Below are positions 34,393 through 48,268 of a DNA stretch of 64,000 nucleotides, one piece after another. Every line of letters starts with the position of its first letter. Positions within the stretch are counted from its first letter, which is position 1. Both the position numbers and the translations under genes were made by a program. The notes under the pieces are model-generated. The model had not been told where the DNA came from and searched no databases. It was given only the letters and a program-made list of their open reading frames with translations. This stretch comes from Ziziphus jujuba (lineage: Eukaryota; Streptophyta; Magnoliopsida; Rosales; Rhamnaceae). The stretch is from the NCBI RefSeq assembly GCF_031755915.1, contig NC_083383.1, forward strand, positions 3,786,001-3,850,000, given 5' to 3'.

Positions 34393-36429
34393 TTTGGTCG
34401 TCTTTGGAAAGAAATCAAAAAGACTTTATTAGGGTTTTTTGATTAGGAACTAGCAGGCCTGAGAGATGTTGGATAAGAACTGGATATGCATATTTTATAT
34501 ATGGTTCCGCAAATTCCAAACCAAGCCTCTTGATGGATAGAAATTAAAGATTAATTGAAGCAAACCTTCCCTGAGAATATATATATATATATATATCAAT
34601 CAGTGGTGACAGACGTGATCTTTTGTCGATTTGTTTGTGGACCCGATGACAATCTGCTTCCATATGTTTTGTAAGAATCAAAGTTTTTTATGCTATTTGC
34701 GTTTTTATAATTTTCTACTGCTTAGCCTCATGCGTTTTGGTGGAGTACTAGAAGTTTGCCGAGACCATTTCACTTGCTCTGTCATTTCATTGAGATTTTA
34801 TATTAATTATTAACTAGTTCCAATCCATTGAGAAGAAAATTTATAGTTCCAACTACTACATTTAATATTTATAAGAATTAAGAACGTTTTAGTTCTCAGA
34901 TTTTGTAATATAGTAATATATTTATTGCAAATTAATTTATTAATTGCAGCAATGTCTTATCTCTTCTGCAGAGACGCAGCTACCCGAGGGCAATAACCCA
35001 CCCAACTTAAATTAAAATATATGGGTATATATATATATATAGTATTAATAATTTTATTATATTATATATCCTCAAAAAATATTTATATACATCTTTATAA
35101 TTTATTGATCATATATTTGTATTTGACACATATTAAAAATATATTTATCATCAATTAATATTAGTAAATCATTTATTATTAATTAATACATTAATTTAAA
35201 AAATCAAATAGAAAAATACTATACTAACAATATTAAAAATATCATTATATAGTTTATTTATTAATGTAATATGTATATAGTATTAGTATAAAATATGTTT
35301 CTATGGGATAGCCTTAGCCATTATTTTTTCAAATAATTATCCTATTCGTTAAAAAAAATAAAAAAATAAAAGTATATATACAATATTTTTGTCTTTTCTT
35401 TTACATTCTTTTAGATTAATGTATTGGGTTGATTATATGTATATTTAAAAGGAAAGGTTTATTACTGTCACTTTCTAACTGTAAAACGAAATTAATGTAT
35501 TGTATTATATATATATATATATATAATTCACCATCTTCCTCTACGAAGTAGGTGTATTCTTAACTTTAATTAATAACATTATCTTGCATAGTTAAAGTTG
35601 ATTTCAAAAGGGAAAAAAAATTAATAAGTCACCCCTTATATTAAATCTTAACAATGACTTTCTCTATTGATAGCGATAAAGGCACCATTATTAGTGCAAT
35701 GTAGTTACTGAGCCCTAATAATGCGGAGTAGGGACAACTAGTTGTATTGAATAAAGAGACTTAAGAAACAATCATGGGTAACAGGTCTATGCAATTAGCA
35801 TCCCAAGGATTTTTTTAAATAAAAATCATCTGATAATAAAAAGCATCTTTAAACATAAAACGTGAAACTTTTAAAACTTCTCCGATGCTTTTTATATCAC
35901 ATTTTTTTTTTATTTTATCAATGAATATTTATTAATTATTATGTATATTTCCTTCTTTTTTGTTTTTCGTTTTTTGACAATAAATAGTAATTAAAATATA
36001 TTAATATAATATAATAAATTTAAAATTTGATAAACATTAAATAATATTAATATAATAATATATATAAAGAGTATATTTCTGTATTTTAAAAATTTAAAAT
36101 ACAGAATAAGTTGGAGCTTATTTTTAGAGATTGACTTTTTAAAATAAAAAATTTATAAAAAAATAAAAAATCCTTTGAAAATGCTCTAATAATGCGAAAT
36201 AGGGACAAATAGGTGTATTAAATAAAGTACTTTTAGGAATCAACCATGGGTAAGAGGCATATATTGCATAACTAGTTAATAAAGTTAACCGTTTTATTTA
36301 CATTGACAAATGTGATAAGTTTTTTTTTTTTTTTTTTTTCCTTCCAAAACACATGTGATATGTTAAATTTAATAAATTACGAATACTAATATACTTAATT
36401 ACATGTTGTTATATCTTCAAAATTAAGTT

Positions 36430-36865
36430 TAGGGGAATTGGCACTGTTAGTTTTTTGAATTGTATATATATTTGTAGTTTAGTTTTTGAACTTTTTTCCT
36501 CGGCATTTTAATCCTTAAACTTCATATTTTAGTATGTTGTGATTCTTAAATTAATTTTTAGAAGTTTTGAAACATATAAATATTTATTGTAACAATTTTA
36601 GTCTTTAAACTAGTTTTTAATCTAATTAATTTTTAGCATGTTTGAGACATACAATATATTTATTTTAATAAAAAATAACAAAATTATAAAATTAAACAAC
36701 CTTATAAGATTTTAGCATTTTGCATCAAGTACACTAGACATCTCAAAACTACTAAAAAATAAATAAATAATAGTTTAGAAACTAAAATGCATTAAAAATT
36801 AAAATTTAAAGATCAAGGTGTCAAAGAAAAGAATTCAAGGACAAAAGTGCAACCAGTAATGGAAC
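36430..36865. mobile_element. Long-inverted-repeat MITE-like element
   Basis: The left 150 bases and the reverse complement of the right 150 bases align in order around blocks such as CTTGAA/TTTGAAC, CATTTTAATCCTTAAA versus CACCTTGATCTTTAAA, and TTTTAGAAGTTTTGA versus TTTTAGTAGTTTTGA. It is about 435 bp and non-coding. It is an old foldback element rather than a gene. Confidence 0.5.
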
Positions 36866-37429
36866 TAAAGCTTAAGAGGCACATCCTCCCATTTTCTTTT
36901 AACTTTCCTTTGCAAGTTTCTTATGTAATCTATTAAAGGTTAACGAAAATAAAAATTTGGGCCCCCATCAATAGGATATCAAATAAACTTTTCTATAATC
37001 AATTGCAACTTTAAAAGCTTCCAATCAAAATATTCGTTATTTTTGTTAAAAATAGAAAGAATTTAGTTTATATATTATAAACTCAATTTGTAATTTTATG
37101 TACTTTTTTTTTAAAAATAAAGTGATAAATTAAGGTATGTTTTAGCATTAGATTTACTGTTTTATTTATTTTCTTTTTTTAAATTTTAGCTTAACATTTA
37201 TTTTATATGATTACATACCTTCATAGATGTTACCAAAAAAATATATATTCACCTAATAATTAGTCTAAAAATTAAATTTATTTATAAACAATTTTTCTTC
37301 AATAATTACATAATTTTTTAAAAATATTATTATTAGTTAAAATATAACAAACTTATCTAGAATTAAAAGTTTTTTTTTTGCGCCAAGTTTTTTATCATAT
37401 TTTTTGCTTGATAATTAAATTTTATTTAA

Positions 37430-37503
37430 ATCTTTTTGTCCTTTTTTATTATAATAGACTATTATTCTTTTTGTCTTTTTTTATTATAATAGACTATTAT
37501 TCA
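37430..37503. repeat. About 35-bp tandem duplication
   Basis: The block CTTTTTGTC followed by T-rich sequence and TTATAATAGACTATTATT appears twice in succession. Simple local duplication in the intergenic gap. Confidence 0.8.
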
Positions 37504-38277
37504 TTTTATATTGTGAATTCTTATATATTATAAATGAATAAATACATACATCTATATGTCTATATATATAATTGGTTTTCCTTTAGATTGTGACGCCCAA
37601 AGCTGAGGAAGCTAATTCCATCACTGAGTGCAACTATAGATATGGTTAAGGGATTAACTAAGCCCTTAAGTTTATTCAGCATCCTTATCATCTTCTACCT
37701 AACCATAAGCATTGATTTTGTGTACATTTGTTTCCGGGTTTGGTCAACTGTAATCAAGTGTTTCCTTAATTTGAGATATTAATTTTAGATAAGATCTGTG
37801 GTTAAAACCAAGCAAAAGACAAAAAAATTTTAAAAATTTCTCTACATCAAGTTTTACATATGTTGAGAGATTTCATGATATTGAATTGCATTGGACACCT
37901 ATATTCTAAAACTTTGTGGTGATGCATGTATCATTACTAATGAAATAGTCCCAAGATTTTCTATTAATGTTATTGGCAAACAAATGTTATTATTTTAGAC
38001 CTAAGTTTTTCTAAGATTTGTTATAGAACATGAGTGAAATTGATTGAATTCAACTAGACCCACCTTGAAATATATATATATATATATATGTTAATTTTGA
38101 TAAAAATCCCCGATTAGTGTTGAACGAGTCTAAAATTAAATTTGTTTCTCAATAATATAGACATACATATATGTATTATTACATCAACTTGCTTGTGTAG
38201 TGAGGCCTAAAACCATTTATAACTAAACAAGTTTTTCAGTGACCATTCCTGTCAGATTCGTGGAGACACAGAGGATT

Positions 38278-41200
38278 TTACAGAGGTTCAGAATCAAGCC
38301 ACCTTTGTAACATGGCAAGAGATTCTTTACGTTTGTATTCTGGAGCTGTGTGCCCTGCTCCCTGCATGAACATTTCAAAATGAGTCAAAAAGTTTTAATA
38401 TTCTTCTACCACTTAGTTGCATGCATGGTTGCATTTATCTCTATACGTAATAACTATTTCTACTAACAAAAGAAATAAAGTATTTAATATCTTACTTTTA
38501 TAGTTGCAAATGTCATCCGATTTGAGTAAGTCCTCGTGTAACTTTTTCATACCAAAGCCAAAGTTAGTATAACAGCATATAACCAAAGTAGACATTTAAA
38601 TATTTCATGTCACTTACCCACCAACTTGGCCATGGACAACCCACGGCCTCCAGTCATCAACAATCGAATAGTTCAATGATCTTATCCATGCTTGAGTTGC
38701 TAAGAATGGCACCCCCATGTCATGATCACCACTGTTTATACAACCAATAAATAAAATAAAATAAAAATCATAAGATCGGAGCCAACCATCCCAATTCCCA
38801 TAGCATAGACACATAACTAACCAAAATGTCACCTGTATATTAAAGAACGATAGCCCTTAGCACTCAGGATTGCATGATACCCAACACTGCTGTCTACGTC
38901 TTTCTCATAAGGCAAAAAATAGTTGCATCGCTTCCACTCCCCTATACTTCCCTGCACAAAAACAAGGTCAGTTTTTTTCTCTCGTTTGTCATTTCATCAA
39001 ACACCTTTGGAGTCTCATTTTAATACGTACCGCTTGTATGCCAAGGACTTTGCGGACGTTAGGATCATTGGCCCAATAACCACATAGCAAATATCCATAT
39101 GACTACAAGCACAAACAGTAAACCACTCAGGAGTCTCAGTTACAAACTTTTTGCAATATCGACCTCACAATTGATGTAAAATAAAAAACTGAATGCATTG
39201 TTTCATGGCTTAAGATTTCATAGCTATATTTATATGCATGGAGCAAGCAAGCGGATTTACACGACAGGTCAGAGCGGGAACTTCGGATTCTGAAAAGTGG
39301 AGCACTTGAATATTCTCGGAGAGAGATCTGGATTTTCTTTCAATACCCACCGTCTTTTGTGGCTTTGGAGAAGCAAAAGCGCACAAAGGTTCCAAAATAT
39401 GGGCTGGATTTAATCCTGAAACACACTGATCAAGATTTTTACATATCAGAAAGACCCAAATAACATATATATATATATATGGATAATTAATAAGGTTTGC
39501 GATTTACGTCATCATAAGCCTTAACATCATTCAAACACACTGTATTGCTGGGATCTACATCTTGATACTCTCCTCCGCAATTTTCCTGCAGCGACTGAAC
39601 AAAATATTTATTTAATTAGATCAACTTAATTATAAATTTCCTTTTTTTTTTTTTTCTGGTGCATGATAACTATAATAAAGAGATGGAACTCACTTGGTAG
39701 AGTTCGTCAGAAATGAGTCCCATTCCATGAGCATATGGAATTTTGAAGTTGGTTTCTGAATTATGTGTCACTGGGTTTCCAAGTAAATATCCCTATAACC
39801 ATTTAAGTATATGTTTAATTAATATAGAAGAACAACTGCTATTATTAGCTAGATGCACATGTCACATGTATCATCGTCATTCGTCAACGTCGTCTTTTAC
39901 TCAAGTACCCTTATGATAGATTCGTTATTACCCAAACCCCGGTTCTACCTTTCTGTCAGAAGAGAAACTAACGGTCATGTAGTGGGCCCGAAATTGCTGC
40001 TAGTGGTACATATCAATTTACAATTTACAAGTATAAATGGTGATGTATTATCTTCAAAATTTCATAAAATTGTTAAAATGAAGGAATTCAATATTTTTAA
40101 GCAAAGAGGGGAAAAAAATAAATTCAACCATAAACCTGAAGATTTATCAATGGTTTGATGCCTTCATCATTTCCTGCATGGCCACAAGACCTAAGAATTA
40201 ATTGTGATGGAATTTTGAGACGTACATGTGCCTCAATTTGTACCTACTTATTTTGTTATCAGTAGAAATTAATTTGCTGTATTCTATGCATATTTTAACT
40301 ATCATTTATTCTTATTTTCTTACCTTCTGAGATCAATTGACCAAGTACAGGAACAGTAATGCCGGAATATGAATCTCCAGCAACATAAAATGGATTTGAA
40401 ATAAATTCTGGATGTTGAATCAACCACTACAAAAAAGCAATTGAAAAATGAGCCGCTAGATTTAGAAAATCAAGACCATTATAAAGACGATAACCTAAAA
40501 TAGAATTATTAATTATGAGCAATCATTCAGTACATATATATATATATATATATGTCATATTTGGTGGATTCAGTCTTGGATTTATTCCTTCGTTGACAGA
40601 CCCTAAGCAAAGACAAATTTGATAGGAATAGATGTATTGACTAATACATGATAGAGATAGAAATGGAGCTACTTTTCCACAACCACATTTACCTACTACT
40701 CACGGAATTATAGATAAACAAATATACACGTGTATATGATGGGTGTTCATATCATAATCATGAGTAACGTCTTAAATTTGATAACTTAAAACGAGTTGCA
40801 TAAAATTATGAATAATATATTCAATGAGTAGATCGATAGCTTTGACTACCTTCCTTAAGAATTGGAGAGCATGGTGCATTTGTTTGAGGTCGCTGGATTT
40901 AGAAGCCTGGGAGGTTCTGGCGTAGGAAAATCCAGTGCCAACCGGTAAATCTAAGAATATTATGTTGGACACCTACACTCGTCACATAGCTTTTTATTAA
41001 GAGTGCTTCTTTTTTTCTTTTTTTTTATGTTGCTTATTAAATAATAAATAAAAATGTTTATTTAAACTTAATTATCACCTTTGTCCACGAGTGGGAATTT
41101 ATAATTAACGTAGGTAGGCTTCCATTGTACTGTTCTACATTAAAATTCAGAGGGCCTACAAATTAATGAACCCAATTAATCACTGATCACTGAATACTGT

Positions 41201-41674
41201 ACACACTTGAAGTAAATAGTAGGATAAATAAAAACAAGATTTGAGATTGGAGAATATGGTTAGTGTTAACTACCAATTTCGAAAACAAGACCGCTCCAGG
41301 CAGAGCAGCCAGGGCCACCGGTGAGCCAAAGCAAGAGAGGGTCCTTTTGAGGATTCCTCTCGGACTTAACAAAGTAGTAGAAGAGCTGCACATCCTCTGT
41401 CTCACCCACACCCACATACCTTATACATATATATTCACTTCCTTTAAATATATTTAATGCAGTACCAGATTATAATTACAAAGAATTACAAAATTTGAAC
41501 AATATATCAAACTCTAATTACATACCCAGTTTCGAGTTGAAAAGGAAGTGAGCCCTGGAACCCGGGAAGAGACAGTATTGAAGAAGCCTCCGAAAGCAAA
41601 GGAGTCAGAAGCAAGAAGATATGAAGCGGGAGTGAAATAAACGTTCTTGATACTACCTCATCTGATTTTGCCAT
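38278..41674 (-). CDS. SCPL acyltransferase-like gene B2, 14 exons, 473 aa
   Basis: Exons in reading order: 41674-41526, 41419-41274, 41155-41079, 40972-40850, 40426-40324, 40173-40136, 39792-39694, 39594-39508, 39425-39261, 39102-39031, 38951-38833, 38731-38618, 38541-38496, 38361-38278. Total 1422 nt, intact. Starts MAKSDEVVS with a signal peptide. Triad Ser184, Asp397, His450 ([10 protein letters not shown]). Exon 4 reads [12 protein letters not shown], where every other copy has D-S-P, a change in a normally conserved stretch. Intron 13 has a GT donor. Exon 9 is 165 nt, the same as B3. Same family role; substrate unknown. Confidence 0.9.
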
Positions 41675-43625
41675 TTTCACAAATACAAAAATCTAGGCAA
41701 CTTTATAAATTCTTCCTTCTCATTTTTTTTTTTTATTTAATTTTTTTTTTTTTTGGTGGTTGAAAGCCTGATAGTTATCGAATATTTATAACAAGTGGAA
41801 GTATATAGAAAATAGATAGCGAAATAGTATTAGATAAAGCTTAGTCTTTTGGTTTAATGGAGATGAAGACAGAAAAGGCTAGACAAATTAAATGCAATTG
41901 CTTACAAGTATTGGTAAAAGGACAAAAATGTTGATTATTAACTTATGAATTGAATAATAGACGACTTCATTGGCGAATCCAAAAAAGTCTATCTGTTTGT
42001 TTTCTTTTCTTTTTTTTTTTTTTCTTTTTAAAAACTAGTTGCGTATGTGGACGCGAGAGGTAGCCTAGAAGATGAATTTCTGGTTAAGTCACACAGACAG
42101 AGAGATTCTTTTTTTTCTTTTTCTTTTTTTTTTAAGGCATTTCGTGCTGCCTTATCTATGCGCTTGAAAAATAAAATTACCTTGTGCTACTCACCAATGA
42201 GAATTGTTGTTTTCTTTTCCATAATTTCTGTGAAGTGAAATTGGAGTTTAGCCGTGTACGGAAATATTTCTTTTTCGGAATTTAAACAAAAACAATTAAC
42301 TATCTCCTAAGAAGTTGAAAATTCCTTAAGTTTGATTTTTGAGGTGAGCTGACAGTACTATCCTATTTGAGGTCGACAACATACAAAAAGTCATGATTTG
42401 GCCTCTTTGCCATTCAGTATTCAGTCGCCATACTCAATCCTCTCGTTAAATGCTAAGTGGACGATTTTCAATGTTGGAAATTTGGGCTGGGCTGATGCCC
42501 CTGCAAACCAATTGCTTTGTATTTTTCTGAGGCTTTTTTTTCCTTTTTTTTTCTCTCTTTTTTTTTTTTTTTTTTTTTTTTCTTTGAGTAAAATTTTTTC
42601 GGACTGATTTGCTTTGTTTATCCTTCAACCATGGCTTGAAGTTTGGTTCTTGCAGAAGAAAAGTCAGAACTTTTTTTTTCTTTTTTTTTTTTGGTCCTGG
42701 TTTAAATACTACGCAAGTTTTGAATACTGGATCAATTATTAACATGCAGTGTTTGACTTTAGTTGGATAATCGATTATTGAGGAACTTCTTCTTCCATCC
42801 AAAAATAAAAAATTGATTTTCATTCAATAGCAGCCAGCTTGATGAGCGTTAGCTTAGCATCTGACTGTTAGTTTCTGTACATTTTCTCTACTGAAATTTA
42901 ACTGTTATTAACTTTTTCATATATACGAGCTTATCAAAATTCTAACCTGTGTTAAATTTTGCAAATGGCAAAAAATTTAAAAACAAAATTCTGTCCATCA
43001 AATTTCTTTAAATATAAAAAATTAAATATTATTATCACCAAAATCCCACCAAAATGGAACCAAACCCAACATCACAAGCCCAAGCCCATTCTTATCTCCA
43101 AACAGCGGCTGGAGATGAGGTTTTATATATAATAAAGGGAAGCACGTGGCAACCACGCAAAAAAACCCAAAAAAAAAAAAAGGAGTTAATTATTAATTTT
43201 ATTTTGATTTTTCTTTTTCAAATAAGACCCAAATCATAATGACCAATAGAATTACTTAGAACAGTTTTACTTATGTATTGACAGATTTCACCACATTTAA
43301 TGGCATAGAATATTTAGTGTTAAGAACATTGATGGGAATGCATCAACACAAATTAAGTAGTCACATGACCATTTTTTACATTAGCGTATTTTCCAATATG
43401 TTACAAAACATAACATGGGGCATATTAATTGAACTCAATTAAATACACCTTCGTATTAATTTTGATAAAAAGCTCAATTAGTGTTGGATGGGTATAAAAT
43501 TAAATTTATTTTTTAATAATATAAACATTCATATTCATAGGCACACCAACCTTTTTGGTTGACCCCTGAAACTATTTAAAAAACAAACAAGTTTTTCAAT
43601 TAATGATACAGTTCGGGTCGGATTT
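41675..43625. other. Intergenic region between B2 and B3
   Basis: The first 250 bases upstream of B2 share GAAAAGGC and nearby blocks with the B3 upstream region, so a common promoter is likely. The remainder has long T tracts (42530-42590, 42670-42690) and no coding signal that I trust. Confidence 0.55.
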
Positions 43626-44431
43626 TTACAGAGGCTCAGAATCAAGCCACCTTTGAAACATAGCGAGAGATTCTTCACGTCTGTATTCTGGAGCTGTGTG
43701 CCCTCCTCCCTGCACATTTCACAAAAATCCAAACAAAATATTCAAAACTAAAGTCTTTAATCTCCCACCACCACTAACTAGTTAGTTTTATACATTTTAA
43801 TATGTCTATATATGTTTTTTTTTCTTTTTTTGGCTAAATAATACGTCATATATATAATTGCATATTTAGACAACTAAAGAAATAATCTTACTTTGACAGT
43901 CGCAAACGTCATCCGATTTGAATAAGTCCTCGTATAACTTTTCATGTCAATGATCAAAGCCATTACTTTAGTAGATTGACATATATATATATATAAGGAA
44001 AAAAACATTTCCTAAATATATATATAACCAATTAATATTTTGCTTCACAAAAGTACTTACCCACCAACTTGACCATGGACGACCCATGGCCTCCAGTCCT
44101 CAACAATTGAATAGTTTAAAGATCTTATCCACGCTTGAGTTGCCATGAATGGCACCAACATGTCATGATCTCCACTGTTTCATAAAAATAATAATTAAAA
44201 AAGACAAAAAGAAAATTATAAGTCCAGAGCTAATTATCATCTCCTAACATTGATAGATATATTAGTACTCAAAATGTGACCTGTATATCAAAGAGCGGTA
44301 GCCTCTAGCACTAAGGATTGCATGATACTCAACACTGCTGTGAACATCTGGCTCATATGTCAAATGTGAGCATCGCTTCCACTCCCCTTTACTTCCCTGC
44401 ACTAGAACCATGTCAACTTTGGACTTCCTTA

Positions 44432-44464
<33 letters not shown>

Positions 44465-47126
44465 GTGACATTCCATCAAACATTTTGCGGTCATATTTTA
44501 CTACTCACCGGCACTATGCCAAGAGCTTTGCGGACGCTAGGATCGTTGGCCCAATAAGAACATAGCAAATACCCATATTCCTACACAAACAGTAGATTTT
44601 ACAAATTAAAACCAAAGCTTTATAATCATAATTTAAGATATGTAGCTTCTTTTTTTCTTTTTTTAGAAATGTGGCTATTTATTCAAATGGCGGATTTACA
44701 CGGCAGCCCAGGGTGGGAAGTTGGGATTCCGAAACGAGCAACACTTGAGGATTCACAGAGAGAGACCTGGATCTTCTTTCAACACCCACAATCTTTTGTG
44801 GCTTTGGGGAAACAAAAGGGCACGAAGGTTCCAAAATATGGGCCTTATTTAATCCTGCAATACACTGTAGATTTACATGTATTTAGAAAGACCAAAACAA
44901 AGAAAGAATATATTGATAATTAAAGAAGGTTTGCGTGTACATTGTCATAAGCTTCAACATCTTTCAAACACGCAGCATTGCTGGGATCCACATCCATATA
45001 CTCTCCTCCGCAATTCTCCTGCAACGACTGTACTAAACATATATATATTAAATTAGACCAAAGTTTGAATTTACCTTCTTTTTTTTTTTTTTTTCTTTTT
45101 TCTGGTGCATGGTGAATTTAACAAAGAGATGGAAATCACCTGGAAGACTTCATCAGAAATGAGTCCCATTCCATGCGCATATGGAATTCTGAAGTTGTCT
45201 TCTAACTTATTTGTTATTGGGTTTCCGAGTAAGTACCCCTATAACCATTTCAAAACCATTCATGTTTTTTCCTAGTTTGGAGATCCATTAGACATTGAAA
45301 AATTAAAAATACGTATCATTTTAGCCATTGAATTCGCTTCCCTTTTCGTTGAACTTTTGGGGATGGAATTCAAAAAAAAAAATATATATATATATATATA
45401 TATTTAACTATAACCTGTAGATTTATCAATGGTTTAATGCCTTCTTCATTTCCTGCATGGCCACAAAACCTGAGAATTAATGTATGTGACTTTATGAGTA
45501 TTGTTAAGACATTATCCTTTATTTCCCTACCTTTCGAGATTCGTTGAGATAGGACAGGTACGGTAATACCAGAATATGAATCTCCACCAACATAGAATGG
45601 ATTTGAGATAAATTCTGGGTGTTCAATCAACCACTACAAAAACACAATTGAACTATTATATTATAAAATTGTCTAAGATTCCCCTCACTGCAGGCATTTT
45701 GGTCCTTATAAGTGAGATTTGAACTAGGCTATCTACCATATTAATTTAACATTGATTTAAAAGTTTTCAAAAGATTAACAATTAAAAAACGGATCTAATA
45801 TATATCAAGTTAAAAACGGATCTAACAATATATATCCAATTTATTTTCAGTACAACTCTTCTCGTGTAAGCCCATTTAAAAAAAAAAAAAAATTGAATTT
45901 TACAAACGCCAAACAATGCAAATAATAATTTAACAAACTCAATTAATAATTCAACACAAATATAAATACAAATTGGGATATCAAATTTGACTAATATGAA
46001 CACTATAAACTAGATAAAAATAAAAATATATATATATATATATATATAAAATAAAATTTAATACCATGTAAGATGATTACCGAAAAGGCTAAAACAAAAT
46101 TACTGTAATTTATTCTCAAACAAATAGACGTACCAATATAGCTACTTCCACAAGCATATATAGATAAAAATTATTGACAAAGAAAAACAAATATATAGAC
46201 ATAGCATCGCAGTTACCTTCCTCAAGAATTGGAGAGCATGGTGGGTTTGTGTGAGGTCGCTAGATTGAGAAGCCTTCGGGGTTCTAGGGTAGGAAAATCC
46301 AGTGCCAACTGGTGAATCTAGGAATATTATGTTGGACACCTATACTTCGTGACACAATTAGTTTTAACAGAGTTTGTTTTTTTCCTTTCCACAATTAGTT
46401 TTAACAGAGTTTTTTTCTTTTTTTCTTTTTTTCTTTTTTTCTTTTTTTCTTTTTTGTCATGAAATAAATAAAAGAAAAATGCATATATATATATATATAT
46501 ATATATTCATAATTATATCACCTTTGTCCATGAGTGAGGATTTAAGAGTAATGTAGGTAGGCTCCCATTGTACTGCTCTACCTTAAAATTTAAAGGACCT
46601 ACAAATTAATACAAAGAAATTAATCACTAAATATTATACATATTTGAAGAAGTTAGAATAAAAATAAGATATGAGATCGTTTGGTCGGTCTAATTACCAA
46701 TTTCAAAAACAAGACCACTCCAGGCAGAGCATCCAGGACCACCGGTGAGCCAGAGCAAGAGAGGGTCCTTTTGAGGATTTCTCTCGGACTTGACAAAGTA
46801 GTAGAAGAGCTGCACATCCTCTCTCTCATCCACACCCACATACCTTATACATATACATTCACTTACTTTGATTATGTGATATATTTGTACCAGTACAATA
46901 CCAGTACCAAATTCTAATTACATTAGAAGAAAAAGTTGCATGCATATATATATATATATATATAAACATACCCAGTTTCGAGTTGAAAAGGAAGAGAGTC
47001 CTGAAACCCGGGAAGAAATTTAACCGATGGATGAGACACTCCTGAGAAAGCCGCAGTTACTAATAACAGGAAGATATGAACCAGAAGCAAAATACAAAGC
47101 CTTGAAACTGGATCTGATTTTGGCAT
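43626..47126 (-). CDS. SCPL acyltransferase-like gene B3, 14 exons, 474 aa
   Basis: Exons in reading order: 47126-46972, 46843-46698, 46598-46522, 46339-46217, 45633-45531, 45452-45415, 45238-45140, 45027-44941, 44864-44700, 44580-44509, 44396-44281, 44174-44061, 43937-43892, 43709-43626. Total 1425 nt, no break. Starts MPKSDPVSR with a strongly hydrophobic signal peptide, then [16 protein letters not shown]. Oxyanion [10 protein letters not shown]; triad Ser186 (GDSYSG), Asp398 (SGDHD), His451 (GGGHTAPEY). Exon 11 is one codon shorter than in relatives. Intron 13 GT donor. The array ends here; the next gene upstream, the FKBP, is on the same strand. Confidence 0.9.
46411..46455 (+). repeat. 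(T7C)n minisatellite in intron 3 of SCPL B3
   Basis: About five copies of seven T followed by C. Just to its left, the 23-base block ACAATTAGTTTTAACAGAGT is present twice (about 46353 and 46391), so the intron has expanded by local duplication. Confidence 0.85.
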
Positions 47127-48268
47127 TTTGGTTGTCTTGCATTTATTATAAGTACGGTTTTTATGATCTTACCAAAGGGAACAAAAGGAAAGTGGTATGG
47201 TTTTTTACAAGTACAAAGAATGAAAGAAATCGGTAGCCGGAATGATGGTGATCAAGATAGAAAAGGCGAGACAGAAGTGTGCATAATTGATTACCAAATC
47301 CAAAAACAAGAGCAGAGAATTATTACAACTCGTGATCAGATAAATTATAGTGCTGATAAGGCAATCCCACAAAATCCATCTGTTTGTTTGTTTAAACTCC
47401 TTGCGTTTTCCGGGAACATGATTCTCTGACTTAATGATAACATATTATAAATAAAATAAAATAAATAAATAAAATAATCAACAACCTGTGTCTCCTAGCA
47501 AGTTGCACTAGGATATTTAGGTGTCTTGACGTTGACAGCTCACCCATGGACAAACTTATTCAAATTGTTTTATCATCAGATCATAAACACATTAATCAGA
47601 ATGGCTGATCTCGATAAGGAAAGAAACATCAAAATTTTTACAATCCATCAATGGAAACCAAAAAATTTGAATATTTTATTGAAGAAAAAAATGTATATCC
47701 ACAACTAATAATCTAAATATGAAATATTCAACAAGTCTACTTACCATTCTCAATTTTTTTATATCATTATTTATCGCTATTTTACCTTGTGTTTAAAACG
47801 TTAACAATTATTTTACTAAATCAACAATCATATAGAGAGAAAATTTAATTTTCAAAGATTCCAGGACATCTACACAAGACGAGGCATACAAAACTTAGCA
47901 AAAAATGAAAAAGGAAAAACAAAAAAGACAATTGTATAAAAAAGTATCCACCTCATGATTGGCCAGAAAATATATATTTATAAAATAGTTTCCATATGAA
48001 GTCAGAGCTTTCCCTTCAATAATGTACTCACATGCTATAGAGATGCCGACATGATATCATGAACAATCTCATATTTTACAAAGTTGGTGTGAACAATCAA
48101 TTTGATGGATAACATTAACTTGATGGATAACATTAAAAATGGAAATGGAGTATTATGCTACGCCCATTTCCCCTATTTCCTTATCCATCACCTCATAAAT
48201 TATACCATAAATTATATGTTATAATTGACTATACTGTGTTTTCGGGAGAATCAACTACCACTCCGCTT
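47127..48268. other. Intergenic region: B3 promoter and FKBP 3' side
   Basis: No gene was recognised. Near 48105-48135 a short block (TTGATGGATAACATTAA) is repeated in tandem. The last part should contain the FKBP 3' UTR. Confidence 0.55.

Larger units (their letters stand above)
34393..38277. other. 3.9-kb AT-rich gene-free gap within the SCPL array
   Basis: The largest spacer in the array. It begins with the B1 promoter and ends at the B2 stop. It holds TA microsatellites, a foldback element (36430-36865), a diverged direct repeat (about 35717-35800 and 36186-36275, sharing AATAATGCG, TAGGGACAA and ATGGGTAA) and a short tandem duplication near 37430-37503. No SCPL remnant or other coding sequence was recognised. 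Confidence 0.6.

Noticed and set aside
35717..36275. Two diverged direct copies about 470 bp apart as LTRs of a small retroelement
   Set aside because: No primer-binding site, polypurine tract or clean TG...CA ends are visible. Kept only as a repeat note.
39853..40158. 101-codon open frame on the plus strand
   Set aside because: It overlaps intron 6 and exon 6 of SCPL B2 on the opposite strand and has no recognisable protein features.
42446..42823. Open reading frame of 125 codons on the minus strand, full of Lys runs
   Set aside because: The Lys runs are poly-T tracts read backwards. There is no homology and it lies in intergenic DNA.
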